The notes under the pieces were generated by a model. It made no database searches. It was not told the origin of the DNA and saw nothing but the letters and a program-made list of their open reading frames with translations. Shown here one piece after another: positions 1 to 6,814 of a DNA stretch of 64,000 nucleotides (the stretch's first letter is position 1; each line of letters opens with the position of its first letter). Location: assembly GCA_964236735.1 (NCBI GenBank), contig CAXSFM010000010.1:62001-126000 (forward strand). Direction: 5' to 3'. The stretch is from JAIVJG01 sp964236735. GTDB lineage: Bacteria; Acidobacteriota; Blastocatellia; Pyrinomonadales; Pyrinomonadaceae. Both the position numbers and the translations under genes were made by a program.

Positions 1-1
1 A

Positions 2-1021
2 CTCCAGCGCCGTCCCCTTGATGACGACTGTTCGTCCCTGACTGTTCACAAATGTCTCGGCATCGCCCGACGTGACGAGACGCAGTTGAGCCTGCGACGG
101 GACGGTCGAGGGGCTGTTGAGCGTCGTGATGTCAATGGCGCGGAAGGTCAGGAACGTGATGTTCTGGGTCGTGTTGTTGGTGAAGCTGCGGCGAATGGAG
201 AGCGTGCCGGAGTTGCCGCTGCCCGTGCGGACGCGGTTGGGAGCAGATGACTGCAAGGCATTCGGCTCGACGAGCGCGTTGGGAATTGTCTGGTTGCGCT
301 CGATGGTCTGGAACGCTGCGTTCTGCGGGCCGGGCGCGCCCAACACGGGCGGCGCGGTGATGCCGGGATGCGGCGTGCCCGTGACGGAGACGAGCGTGAA
401 GTCATCCGCGTTGTTGTCCGTGTCCTGCGGACGGCCTGCGGTCGCCGTGCCCATCTTACGGACGTATGCGTACTGGTCTGCGGGACGCGCGCCGGTCGCG
501 CGCTGTAAGCCTGTCCCTTCGATGTAATTGATGGCACTGGGGTCGCCGGTGGTCGGTTGTCCGCCGCCGATGAAGCCCACCGAGTCTATAACAACCGTAT
601 CGTCGCTGTTCGTTAGTTGGAAGCCCTCGTTGTCAACGTAGAAATCGAAATCGCCGTTGCCGCTGGCGTTCAAATCCAGCGAGGCGTAAGAGCTGAGGCT
701 GTAGCCGAAGTTGTCGCCGAGGAGCAGGTACGAGCGCGCAGGGAAGATGGTGCCCGCCGGGAAAGAGATGCTGAAGTCGCCGAACGACGGGTCATACGCG
801 ATGATGTTGTAGTTGCTGATGTCGCAGGCCGTGTCGCGGTTGCAGTAAAACTCCATGTACTCGTCTGCGAAGCCGTCCGAGCCATCCGTCGGCCCCGCCG
901 AGCGACTCGTCAGGCTTGACGGGCGGCTCGTCCGCCATGCGCCGCGACTCGTCCGGTTCGCCGAACGCGCCCGACCCGACACACAGCGCACGGGAGAAGA
1001 CTTGTCCGGGGTTGTCGTCAC
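2..1021 (-). CDS. Lamin-tail-domain (LTD) surface protein, C-terminus cut by window edge
   Basis: The minus frame stays open from the left edge to about position 1095. It reads as a secreted beta-sandwich LTD protein: an ADEYMEFYCN start of the domain near 850-870, then DISNYNIIAYD, a SYLLLGDNFGY strand and VVIDSVGFIGGG, followed by a run of beta-rich sequence that continues past position 2. LTD domains occur in exported or cell-surface proteins of many bacteria, and no activity can be assigned. The start is uncertain. The only in-frame ATG (854-856) falls inside the domain, so a GTG at 1019-1021 is used here, which gives a Ser/Thr/Arg-rich leader without a recognisable signal peptide. An N-terminal frameshift or decay is possible. 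The existence of the LTD stretch is fairly sure; the start is not. Confidence 0.5.
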   Translation of the reverse strand, partial: MTTTPDKSSPVRCVSGRARSANRTSRGAWRTSRPSSLTSRSAGPTDGSDGFADEYMEFYCNRDTACDISNYNIIAYDPSFGDFSISFPAGTIFPARSYLLLGDNFGYSLSSYASLDLNASGNGDFDFYVDNEGFQLTNSDDTVVIDSVGFIGGGQPTTGDPSAINYIEGTGLQRATGARPADQYAYVRKMGTATAGRPQDTDNNADDFTLVSVTGTPHPGITAPPVLGAPGPQNAAFQTIERNQTIPNALVEPNALQSSAPNRVRTGSGNSGTLSIRRSFTNNTTQNITFLTFRAIDITTLNSPSTVPSQAQLRLVTSGDAETFVNSQGRTVVIKGTALE

Positions 1022-1206
1022 GCTCGCCGAGCCGCTTTTATTCTTCCGTCGCCTTTCTTTCCGCCGATTGTCAGACCCGCCTCTCCGGTGTTATATCTCC
1101 TCGTCACTCCGGCAGACGAATTTGACCGGGACGGATTAGCCATTTAGTCGGACGCAGAAACGCTCCATCCTATAAATCGAAAGGCATGCTCATTTAAGGC
1201 ATCATC

Positions 1207-2679
1207 ATGGCAGACAAAACTCCCATCACGGTCGCGCACGGCGACGGCATCGGCCCCGAAATCATGGAGGCCACGCTCCACATACTCGAAGCGGCGGGCG
1301 CGCAACTCGACATTGAGCGCATCGAGATCGGCGAGAAGGTTTATCTCGCGGGCAACGCCGCAGGCATCGAGCCGGGCGCGTTCGAGTCTCTCCGGCGCAC
1401 CAAAGTTTTCCTGAAAGCTCCCATCACGACACCGCAGGGCGGCGGCTACAAGAGCCTTAACGTGACGGTCAGGAAGACATTCGGCCTCTACGCCAACGTG
1501 CGCCCGTGCGTCTCTTACGCGCCGTTCGTCGAGACGAAGCATCCCGTCATGGATGTGGTCGTCGTCCGCGAAAATGAAGAGGATGTCTATGGCGGCATCG
1601 AATATCGCCAGACGCATCAAGTGACGCAGTGCCTCAAGCTCATCTCGCGACCGGGCACTGAGAAAATCGTGCGCTACGCCTTCGAGTACGCGCGCCGCAA
1701 CAATCGCAAGAAGGTGACGTGCTTCACGAAAGACAACATCATGAAGATTACGGACGGACTCTTCCACAAAGTTTTTGAAGAGATCGCGCCGGAATATCCC
1801 GACATCGAGAACGAGCACTGGATCGTGGACATCGGCGCGGCGAAGATGGCCGACACGCCGGAGAACTTCGACGTGCTCGTGCTGCCGAACCTCTACGGCG
1901 ACGTGCTTTCGGACGTGGCGGCGCAAATCGCCGGCTCGGTCGGACTCGCCGGCTCGGCCAACATCGGTGAATCAATCGCGATGTTCGAGGCCATCCACGG
2001 CAGCGCGCCGCGCCGCGCCGGGCAGAATCTGGCGAATCCTTCGGGACTTTTTCTAGGCGCGGTGATGATGCTCGTCCACATCGGGCAGACCGAAGCCGCC
2101 GAACGCGCGCACAACGCATGGCTCCGCACGATTGAAGACGGCGTGCATACTTACGACATCTACGACGAGCGCGCGAGCAAAGAAAAAGTCGGCACGCGCG
2201 AGTTCGCGGAGGCCGTCGTCAAACGACTCGGACAGAAGCCGGAGACGCTCAAGGCCGTGACGTACAAAGCGGGCGGAGCGGGCGAAGAAGACGCCGGAGG
2301 AAAAGTAGTGGGCGGGAGCGGCGGCACTGCCCCGCGCGCGGAAAAGAAAGACACCGTCGGCGTGGACGTGTATCTCGACTGGAACAAAGGCTCGGCAGAC
2401 GAACTCGGCGCGGCGATGTCGAACGTCGGCACGAGTGATCTGCGCGTCTCGTCCATCAGCAATCGCGGCGTCAAGGTCTGGCCGGGCGGCGCGGCGGAGA
2501 CTTTCTGCTCCGACCACTGGCGCTGCCGTTTCGTCGCAGAGGCGCAGGGCAGCACGGTCAGCCACGCGCAGATCGCCGCCTTGCTCGCACGCTTCGCCGA
2601 AGCGGGCTTCGACTTTATCAAGACGGAGAATCTCTGCAACTTCGACGGCAAGCCCGGCTACTCGCACGCGCAGGAATGA
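1207..2679 (+). CDS. icd: NADP-dependent isocitrate dehydrogenase (Thermus type, with extra C-terminal domain)
   Basis: Catalyses oxidative decarboxylation of isocitrate to 2-oxoglutarate in the TCA cycle, in the cytosol. The 490-residue protein starts with the GDGIGPE nucleotide/substrate motif at residues 12-18. It has the KTFGLYANVRP substrate loop, and NLYGDVLSD with the metal-binding aspartates near residue 228. After the roughly 340-residue dehydrogenase core comes an extra domain of about 110 residues (GVDVYLDW to the end), as in the 496-aa Thermus enzyme and unlike the shorter E. coli form. The gene stands alone, with no TCA neighbour. A TATAAA box lies at 1171-1176, and no strong ribosome-binding site precedes the ATG. 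Cofactor preference is assigned by family, not read from residues. Confidence 0.93.
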   Translation: MADKTPITVAHGDGIGPEIMEATLHILEAAGAQLDIERIEIGEKVYLAGNAAGIEPGAFESLRRTKVFLKAPITTPQGGGYKSLNVTVRKTFGLYANVRPCVSYAPFVETKHPVMDVVVVRENEEDVYGGIEYRQTHQVTQCLKLISRPGTEKIVRYAFEYARRNNRKKVTCFTKDNIMKITDGLFHKVFEEIAPEYPDIENEHWIVDIGAAKMADTPENFDVLVLPNLYGDVLSDVAAQIAGSVGLAGSANIGESIAMFEAIHGSAPRRAGQNLANPSGLFLGAVMMLVHIGQTEAAERAHNAWLRTIEDGVHTYDIYDERASKEKVGTREFAEAVVKRLGQKPETLKAVTYKAGGAGEEDAGGKVVGGSGGTAPRAEKKDTVGVDVYLDWNKGSADELGAAMSNVGTSDLRVSSISNRGVKVWPGGAAETFCSDHWRCRFVAEAQGSTVSHAQIAALLARFAEAGFDFIKTENLCNFDGKPGYSHAQE

Positions 2680-2775
2680 AGTTAAGGGATGAGGGCGGAG
2701 GGATCACAGCCCCGCCACTTCCGCCAATCTATAGTGGTTCGCAAATGGGTGCGCGCGACGAGGATTAGCAAGAAG

Positions 2776-2861
2776 TCAGTACCGCCTGCGGTAGCGGGTG
2801 GGTGTACGTTAGGGAAACAGACCCGCCCGCTATCGCAGGCGGTACTGATAAGAGTCGCACT
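2776..2861. repeat. REP-like imperfect palindrome, copy A
   Basis: Arms of about 27 nt (TCAGTACCGCCTGCGGTAGC and its near reverse complement ending GCGGTACTGA) surround a short centre, followed by the tail TAAGAGTCGCACT. A second copy lies at 49414-49500. It has the same outer arms and the same GTCGCACT tail but a changed inner stem whose changes compensate each other. This looks like a dispersed, non-autonomous mobile palindrome; no transposase is in the window. Confidence 0.8.
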
Positions 2862-2892
2862 CAATCGTAACCCGTTATTAAGGAGAAAAGAG

Positions 2893-3426
2893 ATGTCTGC
2901 AACGTCAGCAGCAACTACCAAACCCGAAACGAACGAATACGCAGCCTATTATGAGAAGTACGTCTCGCTCGTCCCGCATGACGCGGACGTGGTCGAGACA
3001 ATGACGCGGCAACTCGAAGACACGCTCGCATTGCTCGGCGGCGTCTCAGAAGACCGCGCCGGTTTCCGGTACGAACCCGGCAAGTGGAGTATCCGCGAAG
3101 TCGTCGGACACATCATTGACGGCGAGCGCATCTTCGCTTACCGCGCGCTCGCCATCGCACGCGGCGAGCGGCAACCGCTGCCCGGCATGGAGCAGGACGA
3201 GTATATGTCGCACGCCAACTTCGACGCGCGCACGCTCGCAGATTTGCTCGACGAGTTCGCGCATGTGCGTCGCGGCAACGTCCTGATGTTTCGCGCGCTT
3301 GATTCGGAGGCGTGGGCGCGTCGCGGCGTGGCGAGCGACAACGAAGTCACCGTGCGCGCCCTCGCCTCCGTCATCGCCGGACACGAGCTGCATCACGTTC
3401 GTATCATCCGCGAAAAATATCTGTGA
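2893..3426 (+). CDS. DinB-like four-helix-bundle protein
   Basis: A 177-residue cytosolic protein of the DinB_2/YfiT type, a metal-binding four-helix-bundle family that includes damage-inducible proteins and small-molecule thiol S-transferases. The visible signatures are the helix ending VVGHIIDGERIFAYRAL and the C-terminal HELHHVRIIREKYL. Together these supply the three histidines normally binding the metal. The start is set at 2893 because AAGGAG lies 9-14 bases upstream. An upstream in-frame start at 2689 would translate the REP palindrome and is rejected. The substrate is unknown. The gene sits directly before the AT-rich restriction island, from which it differs in base composition. Confidence 0.85.
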   Translation: MSATSAATTKPETNEYAAYYEKYVSLVPHDADVVETMTRQLEDTLALLGGVSEDRAGFRYEPGKWSIREVVGHIIDGERIFAYRALAIARGERQPLPGMEQDEYMSHANFDARTLADLLDEFAHVRRGNVLMFRALDSEAWARRGVASDNEVTVRALASVIAGHELHHVRIIREKYL

Positions 3427-3444
3427 GCGCCGGGAATTCCGAAA

Positions 3445-4101
3445 ATGAGTTATATGGCCGGGGCGATGCAGGTTAAATCTAAAAAACGGGTGGCAGATCA
3501 CGGCGAAGTCTTCACGTCCGAGCGTGAAGTCGCGGCGATGCTCGATCTCGTGAAGCAGGAAACCGAAAGAATCGAATCGCGTTTTTTGGAACCGGCTTGC
3601 GGAGACGGTAATTTTCTGGCGGAGATTTTGCGAAGAAAACTTTCCGTCGTCGAAAGCCGGTATAAAAAAAGCCGCTTGGAATTTGAACGCAATGCGATTA
3701 CAGCAACGGCGAGCGTTTACGGGATAGATATTCTGGAAGATAATGTCTTTGCCTGTCGCGCGCGGCTGCTGGAAATTTTCACGCAAGTTTACACGCGAAA
3801 TTTTAAGCTCGACGTGAATCCGAAATGCATCGAGTCGGCGAAATTTATTCTGGACAAAAATGTTATTTGGGGCGACGCTCTTTCTTTGCTGACGGTGGGC
3901 GAAAATCCTGCGTCCATCATTTTTTCCGAGTGGTCGCCGACGGGCGGAAGCGCGATTAAGCGGAGAGATTACAAGTTTGAAAATTTAGTCGTCAGCATAC
4001 GCGGCAGTCTCTTTTCCGATTTGGGAGAGGACGCTTATATTCCGACGCCTCTGAGAGAATTTCCCGTCACGCATTTTTTAGAACTCTCACATTATGATTG
4101 A
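3445..4101 (+). CDS. DNA methyltransferase-like subunit (restriction subunit M type, lacks catalytic motif IV)
   Basis: A 218-residue protein with a GEVFTSEREVAAML lead-in and a clear SAM-binding motif I, FLEPACGDGNFL, at residues 47-58. These are typical of adenine N6-methyltransferases. It has no NPPY; at the place of motif IV it reads IIFSEWSP (158-165). It may therefore bind SAM and DNA without methylating alone. Its last 8 bases overlap the start of the next gene, a full Eco57I-type methylase, so the two are translationally coupled and probably form one modification complex. Base composition falls below that of the flanking genes from here to 9310, which suggests horizontal transfer. Three ATGs (3445, 3454, 3466) could start it. 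Confidence 0.75.
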   Translation: MSYMAGAMQVKSKKRVADHGEVFTSEREVAAMLDLVKQETERIESRFLEPACGDGNFLAEILRRKLSVVESRYKKSRLEFERNAITATASVYGIDILEDNVFACRARLLEIFTQVYTRNFKLDVNPKCIESAKFILDKNVIWGDALSLLTVGENPASIIFSEWSPTGGSAIKRRDYKFENLVVSIRGSLFSDLGEDAYIPTPLREFPVTHFLELSHYD

Positions 4102-5605
4102 CGTTTCCTATAACCCGGATGTGCTTTCGTGTCTGGCGAATTTGAGCAACGACGAAGTGTTTACGCCGCCCGCTCTGGCTAATCAAATTCTCGACTTGCT
4201 GCCGGCGAAATTGTTCACAAGCAGAGACACGACTTTTCTCGATCCGGTTTGTAAATCGGGCGTGTTTCTGCGCGAGATTGCCAAGCGGTTGATGGCCGGT
4301 CTGGAGCGAGAGATTCCCGACAGGCAGGAACGCATCAATCATATTTTCACGAAGCAATTGTTCGGCATCGCGATTACGGAATTGACTTCGCTGTTGTCGC
4401 GCCGCAGCGTCTATTGCTCGAAAACGGCGAACGGAAAATATTCGATTTGCGGGGGCTTCACGAACGAGCAGGGCAACATCATACTCGAACGCACAGAGCA
4501 TGTGTGGAAAAACGGGAGGTGCGAATTTTGCGGCGCGAGTCGGGAAGTTTACGCACGCGAAGACGCGCTGGAAACTTACGCCTATCAATTCATTCACACC
4601 GACACACCGGAAGAGATATTTAAGAATATGAAATTCGACGTCATCATCGGAAATCCGCCTTATCAGTTGAGCGACGCAGGTTTTGGAAAAAGCGCATCGC
4701 CGATTTATCACAGATTTGTTGATCAGGCTAAAAAACTGAACCCAAGATATTTGACGATGATTATTCCGTCACGTTGGTTTGCAGGCGGGAAGGGATTGAA
4801 TGAATTTCGTGAAGAAATGCTTAATGATAAGCGAATCAGGAAAATCGTTGATTTTGAAAATGCCAATGACTGTTTTCCAGGCGTGGACATTGCGGGCGGC
4901 ATTTGCTATTTCCTGTGGGAACGAGACAATCCGGGGAAATGTGACGTTACTAATGTGGTAAACGGAAATGAGTTTAATTCCGTCAGGTCTTTAGATGAAT
5001 TCGATACTTTTATCAGAAACAGTAAAGCTGTTCCAATCATTAGAAAAGTTCTTTCGCACAAAGAAAAAACAATGGAAGCTCAAGTCTCAAGCCGCAAACC
5101 TTTTGGGTTAGCCACAAATATTCGACCTCAAAAAGCTGGTGATTTAACCCTCCGTTGGCAAAATGGTGAAGGGCCATATAGAAGAGATGAAATCACTATG
5201 GGAACTGAAATCATTGATGAGTGGAAAGTAATAACCTCTTATGTGGGTTATGACCACGGGGGCAATCCGGGCAAGGATGGAAGAAGAAAAGTTTTTTCAA
5301 AGATTGATATTTTGCCTCCCGGCACAATTTGCACGGAAACATATTTAGTTGTTGGAAGCTATAAGTCGGAAGCAGAAGCAAAGAACCTTGTTGCTTATAT
5401 GAAAACAAGATTTTTTAGATTTCTTGTTTCACAATTTATGTATTCACATCACATAACGAAAGACTCTTACGCGCTTGTCCCGATTCAAGAGCGCAGACAA
5501 AAATGGACAGATGAAAAACTTTATAAAAAATATGGGATAACCGACAAAGAAGTTGAGTTTATCGAATCAACCATTCGCCCGATGGAATTAAGTTTGTATG
5601 ACTAA
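4094..5605 (+). CDS. Adenine-specific DNA methyltransferase, Eco57I-type N6 methylase
   Basis: Probably methylates adenine in the recognition site to protect self DNA. The 503 residues show the DEVFTPPALANQIL motif X, motif I FLDPVCKSGVFL (48-59; the usual Gly after the Cys is Lys), and the catalytic NPPY at 187-190 followed by QLSD. Between motif I and NPPY is a Cys-rich insertion ending CEFCGAS (C143, C146) that looks like a zinc ribbon. The C-terminal half should be the target-recognition part. It is markedly AT-rich (one stretch near 5401-5460 is about 25% GC), unlike the 60% GC chromosome, a sign of recent acquisition. The gene overlaps the upstream methylase-like gene by ATGATTGA. The specificity cannot be read. 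Confidence 0.85.
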   Translation: MIDVSYNPDVLSCLANLSNDEVFTPPALANQILDLLPAKLFTSRDTTFLDPVCKSGVFLREIAKRLMAGLEREIPDRQERINHIFTKQLFGIAITELTSLLSRRSVYCSKTANGKYSICGGFTNEQGNIILERTEHVWKNGRCEFCGASREVYAREDALETYAYQFIHTDTPEEIFKNMKFDVIIGNPPYQLSDAGFGKSASPIYHRFVDQAKKLNPRYLTMIIPSRWFAGGKGLNEFREEMLNDKRIRKIVDFENANDCFPGVDIAGGICYFLWERDNPGKCDVTNVVNGNEFNSVRSLDEFDTFIRNSKAVPIIRKVLSHKEKTMEAQVSSRKPFGLATNIRPQKAGDLTLRWQNGEGPYRRDEITMGTEIIDEWKVITSYVGYDHGGNPGKDGRRKVFSKIDILPPGTICTETYLVVGSYKSEAEAKNLVAYMKTRFFRFLVSQFMYSHHITKDSYALVPIQERRQKWTDEKLYKKYGITDKEVEFIESTIRPMELSLYD

Positions 5606-5749
5606 ACTTTCCCCGACGCAAATCCGGTGCGAGGTTATGGCACAACGCCTCACGATGTTTCCCTCGAAGGCTTATCAAACGGCGCAGAGTTCTTTTGCGA
5701 ATTCGCGCTTCCGTCTCAGGTTTCGTAAAATGGCTTCGAGAGGTGAAAA

Positions 5750-5989
5750 GTGATGCTGACCGCGATTGAAACAACCGGAACCATTGAGCGAGACGGGAAA
5801 ATCGTCATAGACGAAACATTTGCGGTGGACGCGCCGACCGCCGTGCGCGTCATCGTGTTGTTCCCCGACAGCGAAGATGTCAGCGAAAACGACTGGCTGC
5901 GCGTCGCCTCGAAAAACGAAGCGTTTGATTTTCTGAACGACGCCGACGAAGACATTTACTCTTTAACCGACGGGAAACCGCTCGACTGA
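5750..5989 (+). CDS. Orphan antitoxin-like protein
   Basis: A small acidic protein of 79 residues (78 if the second ATG starts it). An N-terminal beta-rich part (TIERDGKIVIDETF, AVRVIVLF) is followed by a helical acidic tail ending DEDIYSLTDGKPLD. This pattern is common in antitoxins usually encoded directly upstream of a MazF/PemK-type toxin. Here no such toxin follows; the next gene is a different antitoxin. It is therefore either a relic left after loss of its toxin, or it acts on a toxin elsewhere. It lies between the methylase and helicase genes of the restriction island. The family assignment is from memory of the tail motif. Confidence 0.55.
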   Translation: MMLTAIETTGTIERDGKIVIDETFAVDAPTAVRVIVLFPDSEDVSENDWLRVASKNEAFDFLNDADEDIYSLTDGKPLD

Positions 5990-6048
5990 TGAGGTATATA
6001 ATCGTCCTTGCTCGTTCGTGATCAAGCACTGACGGAGGATTAGCATAA

Positions 6049-6318
6049 ATGACGTCGACTGAAATTTTGAACGAAATACAAAAAATGCCGCTCAATGAAA
6101 AACGCCGGGTCTTGATGGAGTTGGCCGGGCACTTAGAGCAAGTCGAAGAAATTGATCCCGAGACGAAAGAAAAAAAGTTTCTGAGCGGTTTGAGACAAAA
6201 AGGATTGATTGCCGAAACACCGCTTCGCCTTCCCGACGACGAACTCCGCCGGAACTTCAAGCGAATTGAAATCAAAGGCGAACCGCTTTCCGAAACTATC
6301 ATTAAGGAGCGCGGCTAG
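6049..6318 (+). CDS. Putative antitoxin of a PIN-domain toxin-antitoxin pair
   Basis: An 89-residue, highly charged, mostly helical protein. The ILNEIQKMPLNEKRRVLMELA stretch resembles the start of many VapB/DUF-type antitoxins, and the C-terminus (LPDDELRRNFKRIEIKG) would wrap the toxin. It is followed after only 2 bases by a GTG-started PIN-domain gene, the usual antitoxin-toxin order and coupling. No DNA-binding domain is obvious. A likely ribosome-binding site is the GGAGG at 6035-6039. The function rests on the neighbour and gene layout more than on sequence. Confidence 0.6.
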   Translation: MTSTEILNEIQKMPLNEKRRVLMELAGHLEQVEEIDPETKEKKFLSGLRQKGLIAETPLRLPDDELRRNFKRIEIKGEPLSETIIKERG

Positions 6319-6320
6319 CC

Positions 6321-6785
6321 GTGGCCGGCTTTTTCTATGACAGCAGCGCGATTGTCAAACGCTATGTCAATGAAATCGGCTCGAATTTTATTGACGGTTT
6401 GGCTGATGCAAAAAGCGGCCATATTATTTTGCTAAGTCGAATTTCGCGGGTTGAGGTGGCGGCGGCAATTGCCCGCAGATTGAAAAACAAGAGCGTGACC
6501 GCATCGGACGCGCAAAACGCGCTCGCCGCTTTTCAGCACGATTTGACGAACAATTATTTTACGGTTGAAATTACGCCGGTTCTGTTGTCGCGGGCTATGA
6601 GTTTGGCGATCAAACATGCCCTGCGCGGATACGACGCGGTTCAACTGGCGGCGGTTTTGGAGGCTAGTGATGAAAGAACCGCCAATGATCTTTCGCCGCT
6701 GACTTTAATTTCAGCCGACACGGAGTTGAACACGGCGGCGCAGGCTGAAGGACTTGCTGTTGATAATCCGAACGATCATCCTTAA
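6321..6785 (+). CDS. PIN-domain ribonuclease toxin (VapC-like)
   Basis: A 154-residue PIN-domain protein. Acidic metal ligands are visible: D7 in FFYDSSAIVKRY, the Glu of SRVEVAAAI, the Asp of LRGYDAVQLAA and the Asp of ISADTEL. These match the four-acid active site of VapC-type RNases, which cleave tRNA or rRNA when the antitoxin is lost. It starts with GTG 2 bases after the putative antitoxin gene. It sits inside the restriction-modification gene cluster, where such pairs often serve to stabilise the cluster or act as an abortive back-up. The target RNA is unknown. Confidence 0.8.
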   Translation: MAGFFYDSSAIVKRYVNEIGSNFIDGLADAKSGHIILLSRISRVEVAAAIARRLKNKSVTASDAQNALAAFQHDLTNNYFTVEITPVLLSRAMSLAIKHALRGYDAVQLAAVLEASDERTANDLSPLTLISADTELNTAAQAEGLAVDNPNDHP

Positions 6786-6814
6786 AAACGCGCCACCCGA
6801 TAAATCATTCACCG

